Shown here: positions 24,501 to 34,960 of the stretch, piece after piece
How positions within the stretch are numbered: position 1 is the first letter of the stretch
Layout of the letters: the number at the start of each line of letters is the position of its first letter
Source: Phorcus lineatus
Taxonomy: Eukaryota; Mollusca; Gastropoda; Trochida; Trochidae
Reading direction: 5' to 3'
Assembly (NCBI GenBank): GCA_921293015.1
Contig: OV121084.1
Span: 27,466,946-27,530,945, forward strand
DNA: 64,000 bases
Translations under genes and position numbers: made by a program
Notes under the pieces: model-generated
The model's database searches: none
Seen by the model: only the letters and a program-made list of their open reading frames with translations
What the model was told of the DNA's origin: nothing

Positions 24501-27500
24501 TTTGGACATTGAACTGGGGGCAGAGGAGGTGTGTCTCACAACTGATGAGGATATTTTGTTAGAGGGTGACTCACCAGTTACTAAATCCTCGGAAAATAAC
24601 CAGTTGATGTCTTTCCTTGGGAAATTGAGTGACAACATGCCTCTTATGGTAGACTCTATGGCTAGCATGAATGCGGCGTGGCAGACGGCCACTCAAAACC
24701 CGGGTAAATGACCTATGAATGTTTCTGAGGTTGAAAATGGTCCAAGAAAAATTTCGAAAACTGACTCAGTTGTTTCGTCTGACGACGATGATGTATTGGA
24801 TTTAATGAGAAACAATCCACCGAGTTCGGCTTCCCCGGCTCCTGACGCGGGAAATGTGGGGCTAGACCCTGAATCGTGCGATGCTTTTTTGCAAGACATC
24901 GAGCAGTCTTATGACGTCGAAGATGTGACCTCAGAACCTATTTCTGAGAGTTTGTCCAAATTAGTTGATAAACGTTTTTCTGGTAAACTATCAGAGGACA
25001 AGATTAAAGCTTTGAATGAAAAATACCATCGGCCTTCGAATTGTGAGAAATTAAATGTGCCGAAAGTGAACTTAGAAATTTGGAAAAAGATGAACAACGG
25101 AGACAAAAGGAAAGATTTGCGTTTTTGCAACATTCAGAAATCCATCATAAAAGCGAGCATGTGTGTCTCGAAATTTGCAGACTCTGCATTGAAAGCACGT
25201 GTTGAAGGCAAAATGCCGGATTGGAAAACAATGTTGCAATTGTCAGCTGACACACTGGCCTTGCTGGGTCATGTGACCAATGAACTTTCGCTTAAGCGAC
25301 GTGAAAGTTTACGTCATGTAGTTGGTAAAGAATACGGTGAAATGTGTGCTGCACATGTGCCGGTTACCAAGTTTTTATTCGGGGACAATTTGAGCAAACT
25401 GCTTAAGGACGTCAAGGACATGAGTAAGATTGGTGGCATGATGAAAAATGATACCAAAAACTTTCCTCAGAAGAAGTCTTTTTTATTCAATCGGAACGGT
25501 CAGGGGCAGTTGAACCGTTACCAGAATCAAGGCGAAAAAACTTGGTCGAACAACAAGTTCAAGTTTCAGAAATTCTCCAAGAAGAAAGGAGAGAGGGGGG
25601 AGCAGTAGACTCCACTAGCGCCTTGAAGGTGAGTGATGTTGATACTAACTTCATCAATTATCTGATAGATAAAGTTGAACAATTTGAGGCCGGTAGATTG
25701 AGATATTATTTTGAAAGCTGGCGACAGTTGACTTCTGACCCGGAAGTTTTAGATATGGTAAAAGGTGCAAGTATTGAGCTTGAAAGTTTCCCTTATCAAT
25801 CAAATTTGCCTTGTGGCTTTAAATTTTGTGAAAGTGAAAGAGAAATTATTTCCTTGGAAATACAAAATTTATTGGGGGAAAAGGTCATTGAGTTGACTAA
25901 TCATGAATCAGGCGAATACATTTCTAATGTTTTTCTTACGCCTAAGAAAGATAATACATTCAGAATGATTTTGAACTTGAAAAGTTTCAATAAACATGTT
26001 GAGTACCATCATTTTAAGATGGATTCTTTATCTTCGGCTGTCAGGCTCATGCGAAAAGGCTGTTATATGGCATCTGTCGATCTGAAAGATGCTTATTATT
26101 GTGTTCCCATAGCTAAAAAAAGACAGAAAATATCTCAAATTTGAATGGGAAGGAAAACTCTATCAATATACATGTTTTGCAAATGGGCTATGTTACTGTC
26201 CTAGGAAGTTTACAAAACTTTTAAAACCAGTTTTTTCTGCTCTTAGGAAAAAGGGCCATGTCTCCAGTGCTTATATTGATGACTCTATACTATTTGGAGA
26301 AAATTTCGGTGAATGTAAAGAAAATGTGAAACAAACTGTTGATATGATGAATAGTCTGAGATTTGTTGTTCACCCTCACAAGTCGGTGTTCAAGCCCACA
26401 CAGGAAATAATTTTCTTGGGTTTCATCTTAAATTCTGTTGACATGACAGTAAAACTTACCCGTGAAAAAAATCTAAAATTAAAAAATGCTGTTCAAAAGC
26501 TCAGAGAGAGTTATCTCCCTTTCATTAAGGAAGTCGCTCAAGTCGTTGGTCTCATGGTAGCCAGTTTCCCCGGGGTCATGTACGGCCCTCTGTATTATAG
26601 ACAGTTGGAAATAGAGAAAGCTGAGGCACTAAGTAGAGTTGGTTATGGTGGGAAAATTCCATTGAAACAAGTTACAATGTTGTAGATAGGCCTGTGCCCG
26701 AGCATATCCTCACTACTGATGCTAGTCATACCGGCTGGGGTGCTACATTAGATAGTGTTAGAACTGGGGGTCAGTGGACCCCTCAGGAGGCGTGTCTACA
26801 TATCAACTATCTTGAGTTGTATGCTATCTTAATGGCCATAAATCTTTTCACAGAGAAATTTGTGGTAAGAGTGTTAAAATCCTGAGTGATAATACAACTA
26901 CCATCTCGTGTATCTCCCATATGGGAACTAGTCACTCAAAATTGTGTAACAGTGTTACAAGACAGATATGGGAATTCTGCATATTAGAAAATATTTGGCT
27001 GACCGCTTCTCATATACCTGGTATTCTTAATGTTGAGGCTGACTTTGAATCTCGAAAAATTCGCCAAGAAGCTGAATGGAAACTGAATGAGCAAATTTTT
27101 ACTCGACTGTTTAAAAGATTGAATCACTTTCCTAATGTTGATTTATTTGCCTCAAGATTAAATTATCAACTGAAGCCATATATCTCCTTTTTGCCAGATC
27201 CAGCAGTTTATGCTGTCGATTGTTTCTCTGTCTCGTGGAAAGATTATGATTTCTATGCTTTCCCTCCTTTGAGTATAATACCGCTGGTGTTGCAGAAAGC
27301 AGAGGGGGAGGGGGCGACGGGGACGATCATTGTTCCTTACTGGACAACGCAGACCTGGTGGCCACGCCTTGTGAGGTTGCTTATAGCCTATCCAGTGCTA
27401 CTACCCAAGGGGCAGAGGACTCTAGTACTACCCAGTCAACCAAAAGAAGTTCATCCTTTGCACAAAACTCTAAGACTTGTAGCATGCCGCTTGTCGGGCA

Positions 27501-30500
27501 ACTGCTTGATGGTAAGGGACTTTCAAAGCGGTCTACAGAGATTATCGCTAGAAGCTGGCGACCAAGTACACAGCAGCAGTACTCAACATATCTTAAACAG
27601 TGGCAGTTGTATTGCAGTAAACGGCAAGCTGATCCCTTTTGTTCACCTGTAGAACTTGGAATTGACTTTCTTGCTGAACTTTCTCTGAGATGTGGTTATA
27701 GTGCTGTAAATACCGCGAGAAGTGCTCTTTCGAGTATTATCTTACTACCGAACAACAGAACTTTTGGGGAACACCCGCTTGTATGTCGTTTTATGAAAGG
27801 ACTGTTTGAGGTTAAGCCTTCTGTTCCGCGATATACAGAGATTTGGGACCCAAATACCGTTTTGAAATTCATTAAGAGTCAAGACACTTCAGTGATAAAT
27901 TTGAAAGAGTTGACCTTAAAGCTGGTGATGTTGTTAGCGCTAGTCACGGGCCAGAGATGTCAGACTTTAAGGCTGTTAAAAATTGATAACATGAAAGAAT
28001 TCTGTGACAGGGTTGTGTTTGTGATAACTGAATCTGTGAAACAATCTAAACCTGGCACTCATGTGCTGCCAGTAGAGCTCGTGCCTTATGAGGACTCTGA
28101 CCTTTGTGTAGTTTCATGTTTAAAAACTTATTTACAAAGAACTGAAACTCTGCGATCTGACAACCAACTACTTGTGAGTTACCAGAAACCGCATGGTCCT
28201 GTGTCGTGCGACACAATAGGAAGGTGGCTTAAGTCTGTGTTAAAGCAGTCTGGTGTTGATACAAGTGTTTATAAGGCCCACAGCGTGAGGGCAGCCTCCA
28301 CTTCTACTGCCGTGTCTAATGGAATTCCAGTGGACATTATCATGAAAAGTGCTGGTTGGAAAAGAGAGAGTTAAATAATGATTTACAGGGAAGATTGGAT
28401 CACTTACAAATTCCAGAAACCAGCCCGCCCACTGTCCGCTGTTGTCATGTCCTATTGTAATCCCCGTCAGTGCACCAACATCGAGCCCTTGCCGCTTTGA
28501 AATGATAATTTAAAAAAAACAGTTTCTGTTTTAATTTTGTCATTTGATCTTTTACTAAATTGCAGTACAGATCTTCTTATAATGATAATATTCAGATTTT
28601 AAGTGAAGTTAATAAATATATATCATTCTCAAAAGGAATTGCTAATTAGGTAATTCTCTTCCATCTTTGCATGAACTTATTTCGGTATGACCCCGGCCTC
28701 CAAGCTGTAGAGCGAACGCTCTACCAACTGAGCTACTTACCCTGTATAGTGAGAGTATACAGCTGCAAAAGTTTGTTCACATACCTGAATATACTAGTGC
28801 AAATATCATGTAATTTGAGATGCCTTTGAGGTATTGTAGCGTTGCGAAAAAGAAACGTATAATATTGAATTTTCAATACACATATGCAGATCCAAGGCAA
28901 ATGTTTATCGTACACCACAATTACCCATGACAGTTTTGGCAGGTCATTGAAGTGACCTCGGGTCAAAATTCCGAAAACACTAATTTTTATTTTTCTCCAT
29001 AAAATCCTTTATCAGTTATCAACTTCTTTAAACATTAGTCACGTTTGTTTCTAAGCACAAAGTCAATGTGATTATGTTGGTTTTAATCTCAGAGAGTGGA
29101 TATAGAACATTTTATTCGATATTTAACGAAATCGAAATTTCGAAAATGCGACCCATTCTGTCTATAATAATATGCCAAAATTCGAATTTCAGCACGATTG
29201 ACCAGACAATGCCAAAATAATTTCACGAATGGCCATTTCACACATTGTCAGTCTTGCTGAAGTTATTCTATTGACGTTGAAACGGAACCAAAATTACTTG
29301 ATATTTGCACTAAAATTCAGTAAACTTTCGGTATGCATCTGTAAAGATATATTTGGCGATCGAAATTAAAAAGATAATGTGTCAAGGCTGGGGCTGCAAT
29401 TCGTCACATGCTATTTTGAAAACGTTCTGACATCAAACAGATAGACCGGGGTTGATAGTGTTAGAAAGATTTTGCTCGTAGGTTTCATCCCAATAATAAT
29501 CTAAAAAACTAACACTATACAATCTTATAATGAAGTGTTTCTTACATCAAAGTGGTCAGACATCCCGGCCATGAACTCGCCTTTGTCAACAGACAAGTGT
29601 ATTTTCTTCGTTTCACCCACAGATCCATGGAATTGTATAAAGACGTTTGCACTGGTACTCGCGGATGTTTCTTCACCTGTTTTCACCATCACTTCGTATC
29701 GGATCTCACGTTTAGCAACTGTGTCAACATATGAAGGCAGTCCATTAAACAGATCGGCATACTATCTATCAAATAATGATTTCCTATTTAGAACAGGGTT
29801 TTGATGCAAATTAGTCGAAGAGAATCTAGTCCAGTGGGCTTGTATCTTCGGATACAGTGTGCAACAACCTATTGGTAAGTTATAAAAATGTCCTCAACAG
29901 CAAAGCATCTTGTACAACGTGTTTTTGAAATTTATGAAACATATATCAAATATTTTGGACAAAATCGACTGATATTTACTAAAACAAGTTCATCTTGTCC
30001 AAAGTTTATATATGCTTTTTGAAACCAAAAATACTGGTATTATATAAACGTTAGCATACGGAATATACCGTACAATGCTACAATGGCATCGTCAAACTTG
30101 TACATGTAGTTATATTTTATGAAACATTTGAGAAGCCGGGTACGTTAAAATGTATAAACATATTCTCACTATAAGAGCATCTAATCTAACGTGTAGGTGT
30201 ATATAATGCAACATTTGACAGGCCTGGTAAATTACAAACATATTCTCTTTACAAGGGCATCGACTCAAACGTGTTTTATTTTATAAAACAGTTGACAAGC
30301 CTGGTAATTTATAAACATATTCTTTTTACAAGGGCGTCGATTCAAACGTGTTGTACTTTATGCAATATTTGACAAGCCCGGTAAATTATAAACATATTCT
30401 CATAACAAGGGCGTCGATTCAAACGTGTTGTATTTTATGAATCAGGGAGAAAGTCTGATATGTTACAAACAAGTACTCACTACAAGGGCATCTAGTCCAC

Positions 30501-30748
30501 TGTGTTCCTGTTCCCCCGGTCACTGTCTCCTCTCTGTTGATTTTACAGACCTTATTACTCTTGTTATATACAAACACATCACAGTAAAAGTCCTGCTGGC
30601 ACTTAGAGAAACAGCTGAATAAGCTCTCCGTGGCCTTTATCTCCTCTAGAAATTGTTTTTTTCCTTGTAAAGTTGCACATTTGCAAGTGTTTAAGTTGCT
30701 CACACGTGTTACACAACATATCAAACTAAATAAAATTGGCAAAATCAT
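12508..30748 (-). CDS. Secreted PAN/apple-like plus four-PLAT-domain protein, copy A (13 exons, about 849 aa)
   Basis: Minus-strand exons: 30748-30481, 29718-29546, 28494-28408, 23425-23113, 22120-21951, 21009-20923, 19561-19267, 18906-18740, 17629-17543, 16169-15956, 14450-14278, 14007-13915, 12930-12508. Together they give 2,550 nt with consistent phases and no internal stop. Exon 1: hydrophobic signal peptide (MILPILFSLICC) and a Cys-rich PAN/apple-like domain (about residues 22-89; ESLFSCFSKC, VFVYN.SNKVC). Then four PLAT/LH2 domains (about 93-275, 283-455, 467-615, 623-760), each made by three exons: N-third (YEVxVxTG..ANVFIQ), middle third (VGxLTxIxIGHDNxG...WFLE), C-third (V.I.R.LSK.EQ, a variable charged insert, then Y.F.C.CW). 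The tail is Lys-rich and then Asp/Phe/Gly-rich, ending FDGGGF. Family knowledge: PLAT domains are beta-sandwiches binding lipids or proteins; LOXHD1 has many in series. The specific role is unknown; extracellular or membrane-surface binding is inferred. Intron 3 carries a DIRS-like element. Confidence 0.88.
13099..13569 (+). mobile_element. Family 1 TTAA element in intron 12 of PLAT copy A
   Basis: Element 13,103-13,565 between TTAA at 13,099-13,102 and 13,566-13,569. Ends AGAGCCCCTCCGTGAG and CAAGGAGTGGCTCT are slightly decayed inverted repeats. Same inside and orientation as the copy at 2.1 kb; carried into units 2 and 3 by the segmental duplication. Confidence 0.85.
14095..14205. repeat. 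CATA/CACA microsatellite in intron 11
   Basis: Imperfect run of CATACATA and CACACATA units. Its length differs between the three gene copies (shorter near 59,704-59,795), as expected of a slipping microsatellite. Confidence 0.85.
15486..15953 (+). mobile_element. Decayed family 1 TTAA element ending at the exon 10 splice donor
   Basis: Family 1 landmarks (GATCGAAAACCGGACTAC, GTTATATAACTAGTATCAATGGACGT, CACCACATA) appear in order, diverged. On the minus strand the intron reads GTAAGC then TTAA then AACACACTCCG, so the element's old terminus starts 6 nt inside intron 10. Also present in units 2 and 3. Confidence 0.65.
16262..16396 (+). repeat. Single arm of the foldback element family, intron 9
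   Basis: Matches one arm of the 22,630-23,078 element (landmarks ATTAAAAT, AGCGGGATTCGAACG, GCTTTCCTCTCCACAA, GCTCGCACG). Carried in unit 2 (about 38,716-38,850) and unit 3 (about 61,854-61,988). Right beside it, 16,400-16,830 contains inverted TATTGCAATATA / CGATATATCGATAC words that may be another small inverted-repeat element. Confidence 0.55.
18039..18285 (+). mobile_element. Decayed partial family 1 element in intron 8
   Basis: Starts with TTAAAGGGTCATAGAGTG, which resembles the family 1 terminus, and keeps the internal landmark GATCGAAAACCGGACAGTGG then CGCGTCAA, followed by an ACGTAATTTT stretch. The right end is lost. Present in all three units. Confidence 0.55.
18295..18447. mobile_element. 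153-bp hairpin (foldback) element in intron 8, copy A
   Basis: Two arms of about 65 bp are near-perfect reverse complements: CACAGGGGCGTGTATCGC at the left and GCGATACATGCCCCTGTG at the right, folding around a short centre that itself repeats GTAGGGTAGGGTCTATAG. CAGGGG-type ends recall hAT MITEs, but no clear 8-bp target duplication is seen, so the class is tentative. Confidence 0.8.
21490..21665 (-). mobile_element. Decayed reversed family 1 fragment in intron 5
   Basis: AACACTAACTAAAATG, TTTAGATAAGTTTCCAAATTACG and a nearby ACCTTTAAATTGTC follow the order of the reversed family 1 copy at 31,421-31,828, with many changes. The ends are not recognisable. Confidence 0.4.
22630..23078. mobile_element. 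449-bp foldback element beside exon 4, copy A
   Basis: Arms of about 130 bp (22,630-22,760 and 22,945-23,078) are diverged reverse complements, ending AGTCTGATTAAAATC and its complement. The right terminus lies 35 bp from the exon 4 donor at 23,113. No coding content and no clear target duplication. The same element is in unit 2. Confidence 0.8.
24183..28374 (+). mobile_element. DIRS-like tyrosine-recombinase retroelement, copy A (broken fossil)
   Basis: Family: DIRS group, judged from the parts. An inverted-type terminal repeat lies at the left (from 24,183), then a gag-like region (about 24.47-25.6 kb), reverse transcriptase (about 25.6-26.7 kb), RNase H (about 26.7-27.0 kb), the degenerate methyltransferase-like stretch usual in DIRS (DLFASRLN, YAFPP words), and a tyrosine recombinase (about 27.5-28.37 kb). 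It is broken in about three or four places and its right end is not present. It sits in intron 3 of PLAT copy A, opposite in strand to the gene. The insertion predates the duplication that made copies A and B, since both carry it at the same site, yet it is still well preserved, so it is fairly young. Confidence 0.85.
28684..28742 (-). repeat. tRNA-like segment (D-arm and A box), SINE head or tRNA pseudogene, intron 2
   Basis: On the minus strand, TAGCTCAGTTGGTAGAGCG is a textbook tRNA D-arm and A box. The part that should be the T-arm (GGGGTCATACC) departs from the B-box consensus and the anticodon arm does not form. A second copy is at 51,854-51,913. Confidence 0.45.
30070..30490. repeat. 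80-bp tandem repeat grown from the exon 1 splice donor, copy A
   Basis: About six units of roughly 80 bp (landmarks ACAAGGGC(A/G)TCGA, then AACGTGTTGTATTTTATG, then ACAAGCC.GGTAA, then AACATATTCTC) run up to the exon 1/intron 1 border; the last unit contains the true donor and the last codons of exon 1. Earlier units hold decayed copies of that border. Copy B has about five units. Confidence 0.75.
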
Positions 30749-30806
30749 GCCTTTTTCTACGAGTAATTCCGTTGATAAAGGATGGGTCTTTCAACTTCTA
30801 CTTGGC

Positions 30807-30814
30807 TATATATA
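30807..30814 (-). promoter_or_regulatory. TATA box of PLAT gene copy A
   Basis: Minus-strand TATATATA followed by GCC, about 60 bp upstream of the start codon at 30,748. A transcription start about 30 bp downstream would leave a 5' UTR of about 30 nt. Identical in copy B. Confidence 0.6.
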
Positions 30815-31416
30815 CTTGCCTGCTATCGACCTTCTTAATCTGTCCGTGGTATATCACTCAACCATATCCGGTTTATATTATACCGTCACGGTTTCAATTA
30901 CAGCGTAATGAGGAAAGGAGTATTTTCAAATATAATTTCCCCTCAGTGGATTAATTTGATATATATGCAATGAATTTTTTTTACTTATTTCTAAAAATGA
31001 GTTGAATTTATACGTTTTTATACGCATCTGACTCTCAATACATTCTCACTCAACAAAGACATTTTATCGTAATACAAGCGTTTCTCGGTCTAGAAATGTA
31101 GAAGCCTGATTGGATGCAATCAAAGTTAGTTGTGCAATCAGCGACGCCGTTTACAGAGTTATCATTCATAACGCCTTTTATTTTGTATGCTTTCGGAAAA
31201 CTAAACTTTATTTGAATATGCACTTTGCACTTTGAATTTCTATTAAATGAGTGAATGGGTTATTGTTTAACGCTGCTTGGGAAATATTTCAGCCATTAAC
31301 GACGTTAATTCTATCATTTCAGGTACCTCCGTCGTAAATTCCTATACAACCTCTGTTATAATACAAGCTATTCTCGAACATCCGGCAGTTTCCCCTTGCG
31401 ACACAATATTGCAACT

Positions 31417-31832
31417 TTAAGAGCCACTTCGTGATTTTCATAACATATTATTTACCTTTGATACGAACCTAAATATCATATTCGGTGATATAAAATCAAA
31501 ACATCTTAACTTTTCATGTCCAAAAGACATATACATGACAAATACTGGTGTACAGAGGTGTAGATATCACGTCCAATATACATGAATACTAGTTTTATAA
31601 CCTTTCAAACACTATCAACTCCTAACTGCCCTCCTGGATGTTTTAGATAAGATTCCAAAATTACATTTGACTATTTGACGGGCGCCACTGTCGATCATAA
31701 TTGCGACGTTCTACCTTCAAATAACCTTTAAAATGTGCTTTTTTGGTAACAGTCGATACTTCGCAAACAAATGACACCATTGATTAAGTTTGGCATATAC
31801 TGACTCCAACAACTCACGGAGTGGCTCTTTAA
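31417..31832 (-). mobile_element. Family 1 TTAA element upstream of PLAT copy A, reverse orientation
   Basis: Element 31,421-31,828 between TTAA at 31,417-31,420 and 31,829-31,832. Its ends AGAGCCACTTCGTGA and TCACGGAGTGGCTCT are inverted repeats. It is shorter than the 2.1-kb copy through internal loss. It lies about 600 bp upstream of the TATA box. Confidence 0.85.
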
Positions 31833-33571
31833 ACTACCTGTATATGAATTTATTGATCTCAATAATATATCACAATAGAAATTCAAAATGGCGGTAGGTA
31901 ATGCAGGTCGTATAAACGGGAGACCGGCATTCCACAAAGGTATCAATACTGAATATTTGATATTATTTGATGGTTGTGGGGACGATGAGAAGATATTTGT
32001 TTTGATATACATTTCGACTATGAACTTTGACACATGGATTTCATTCAATAGTAACCATGTCAATTAATAAGTGTTGGTGTATTTGTTTCACAAGCCAGGC
32101 TATATAATCTCCTTGATGTATGTATTTTTGATATGTTTGAATGCTGAAGTTACAAATGTAAATATTTTGTTCTCCTCATTTGTCAGGTTATGCTAAACAA
32201 TCCTCAAAAACTGTACTTTAACTCTTAATTGTGTTAATTTGTGTATTCGATAAATTAATATTATGACTTATCATTATTCGTATTTTAAAAATTGCTCCTA
32301 TATTATATCTATGGAGGTGAGATCTCTTATCAAAGCAAATGATAAAATAATATTTCAGTTGCATGTGAAACTGTTTTAATGAAATAAAATATCATACTTG
32401 ATCGCAAATACACATAAAACTGGCATTTATCACAGTTTGCATTCATAAAGGTCTTTAAAGATTTAGTTTCACAATTCTGACATAGCAATGGGCCATTCAC
32501 TACCAAAAGCACCTTTTACACTAAGGTAAAATAAATGTTTTATACATACAAGACAAAAGACCATTCAACATCAAACAAATATGATAACTAGATAAAGACA
32601 CTAAACTTTTATAAATGATTTTTTTACTAGAATGTTTATGAAAACTTTGTACTCATTTTGATGGAAAAAAAGGATAAAATAACAGTTCAAAATATAACAA
32701 CCAGATAATAAAAAGTTGATAAAAACAATACATAAGCTTATTTGATTCCACAGAGTCCCTTTAAGACCTTGTTAGCTATCTGGCCAATTGAATCCTAATT
32801 CAAATTGGGTTGTGGATATTTTTTCAAGCTCTTTGCATAAGAACATCCAGGGCTGGAAATAATAATGCTAAACACAGCCATGAAAAATCAGCTGTAAGAG
32901 ATATGAAATATTTGTAATATATTTCAGGGTATTGAAGGAACTCCGCAGATAAAAATGAGCTGGATAACAGGAGGGTCTAAAGAATTGATTGTATATGACA
33001 TTTGCTTCTGCACTGGCCTAAAAATGTTTCCTTAATCTCTTGTAAAGAAAGGGCATTAGAATCACAATAAAGAAATACAGTAACAAGACATGAAGATAAT
33101 GGTTGCCATCACTTTTCTCAATTTTTGTAGTGCAGAAAACAACTGACATGTCAAGATGAAAGTTAGGGAATTCATATACTAATAATAATCATGAATAGTT
33201 GCTCACATGAATCTCCTAAATTTTCTATAAATAGTAAACTAGTATATACTGCACAAAGATTATAGGGCATTTATCAGCATTTGCATATCTAAGTGTGAGA
33301 TCAAAGTTTTGTATCAAAGTTGTTTGACATAACTTGAAAGAGATCTTTTCTATTAAAATATCATAATTGTGGAGTATATAATTATGCTGCTATGTGAATA
33401 CATCCTATTTTCAGGTACCCATTTGAACAGCTTGTTGGACTGAGAGCAATGTTGATGAAGTGCCTTGCACACTTGGACACACGTCAGTAGGAGGCCCACA
33501 AATGTTTGGATATGCTTTTGGGATTTAAAGGGGCAGTATTTACTATTTAAAAAAAATTCTTCTAATTTCTT
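31833..33571. other. Intergenic DNA at the end of unit 1
   Basis: AT-rich DNA between the PLAT gene 5' flank and the unit 1/2 junction. A short ATG-led stretch at 31,888-31,939 ending in a GT donor was considered but no coherent gene follows. Nothing else recognised. Confidence 0.5.
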
Positions 33572-33844
33572 CAGACCCACAACACTTCGGACAAAGTTGA
33601 ACCACAGCATGAGGTGCGTAAGGTAAGAATACGCCCTGTATCCTACCCAGGTGATACGTTTCTTATTTTTCTCATTTACATTTTAATAATCTTCTATTCT
33701 GTTGGTTCCAGGATTTGGATCAAAATACATTCCAAATATTTTCAACGATAATAAGATAGGTTTTAAACTGCTCTCGGTGGATTTAGATCGTCCCTCGTTG
33801 AGAGAAAATTCTTTCACGTTATCAGTGCTCGTCATCTTGGACAT
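33572..33844 (-). pseudogene. Truncated 5' fragment of the gustatory receptor-like gene, unit 2
   Basis: Matches receptor exon 1 from its start codon (33,844-33,842) to about codon 91, where the duplication junction cuts it off. Codon 54 is a TAA stop (33,685-33,683) where the intact gene has a Lys codon. The identical stop is in unit 3, so it arose before units 2 and 3 separated. The copied upstream flank may still act as a promoter, but no receptor can be made. Confidence 0.9.
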
Positions 33845-34932
33845 GTCTGTGCATCGTTAATGTCAGTCAGCAGGAATTTCTGAGTCGTTTAATTACCCAC
33901 CCGGGTTTACAATTTTGGATATCACTTTAAAATTGCATTTAAACGTTATATCTCATCAATCGACAATTAATATAGATTTCGTTGCTAGTCATTAATGGTA
34001 TAAACATGTTTTTTTCCTGAAACGAACCGGATTGGTAAAAAAGCTCAAATTCGTCCACAATGAGTTAATTGATCTAATTGCCAATTTTTAAATTCTTGAC
34101 AATGCATACAGGCCATTAGACACGAATGCATCGGAAATCGCTGTTTACCAATGGTGTTATAATGCTCGTATGGTAATTCGTGTCAAAATATTTGATAAAA
34201 TCTTCATAACATAATTCTCTGTCATGAAGTAAAACTGTTTTGCTTTACTTGAAAGCAGTATATCTTGCTCTAAGGCAGGGAATAAGCGGGGTAATTAAAA
34301 AAAACGAATTTGAGATCTCATTTTAAAAGAGTTTGCCAAAGTAACATGCTACATCATGAAAAAGAATTTGTGGCTTTATTTTTATGTATAGACAATGATG
34401 CAATGGCGATTCTAATACACGTCATAATTAGGTAAAACCAATATGTCTTGGAATAATAATAAACTCGTTTGTTTTCATTTGTTAGTTGGTTGGTCTCTTG
34501 AAATCTTCTAATCCAAACAATAGTGTTCATGATAGTAATTTCATGATGATAGTGATTTTCATGGTGATAGTGATTTTCATGGTGATAGTGATTGTCATGG
34601 TGATAGTAATTTCATGATGATAGTGATTTTCATGGTGATAGTGATTTTCATGGTGATGATGATTGTCATGGTGATTGTGATTTTCATGATGATGATGATG
34701 ACATTCACAGCTGTGTTCTGAGTCAGTGTCCGAGATATGGTATTTTCTCTAATAAGCGTTCCTTTCAGCATCCATTGACCTCTGGCGGTTAATAGAGGCC
34801 TGGCGCTTATTGGGGATCTTGCATTTAATGTTTTAAATCCGGAGCCTTTTTTCTATACTACCATGGACATCCTGACGCTTGTTATTAGCCCGGCGCTCAT
34901 TTCGCTTATTATAGGAAATACGGTTGGTTTGG
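33845..34932. other. Spacer between receptor fragment and PLAT copy B
   Basis: Homologous to 7,069-7,435, then about 8,715-8,770, then 11,870-12,480 of unit 1, without the minisatellite. Includes the 18-bp-type array at about 34,520-34,700. No gene seen. Confidence 0.55.
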
Positions 34933-34938
34933 TTTATT
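34933..34938 (-). terminator. Poly(A) signal AATAAA of PLAT gene copy B
   Basis: Same position relative to the stop codon as in copy A. Confidence 0.7.
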
Positions 34939-34960
34939 CAATGCTAAATGGAAAGATATC

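Larger units (their letters stand above)
6796..33571. repeat. Segmental duplication unit 1 (about 26.8 kb)
   Basis: From 6,796 (CAGACCCACAAC inside receptor exon 1) the sequence is matched at 33,572 and again at 56,718. Unit 1 holds the 5' part of the intact receptor, the minisatellite, PLAT gene copy A with a DIRS-like element in intron 3, and the gene's 5' flank. It is longer than unit 2 mainly because about 1.25 kb (near 7,440-8,710) and about 3.1 kb (near 8,772-11,866, with the minisatellite) have no counterpart in units 2 and 3. Across the PLAT gene identity to unit 2 looks near 99 %, but it is clearly lower near the receptor end. Confidence 0.9.

Noticed and set aside
28684-28742. Functional tRNA gene
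   Set aside because: Only the D-arm and A box are convincing; the anticodon and T arms do not pair, and the copy in unit 2 shows no compensating changes.
31888-31939. Possible first exon of a plus-strand gene (ATG in CAAAATGG context, then a GT donor), with an acceptor-like site near 33,415 leading into a 24-codon frame
   Set aside because: No combination of nearby acceptors gives a consistent frame beyond a few codons, and nothing in the sequence is recognisable. Identity between units is uninformative because the duplication is recent.
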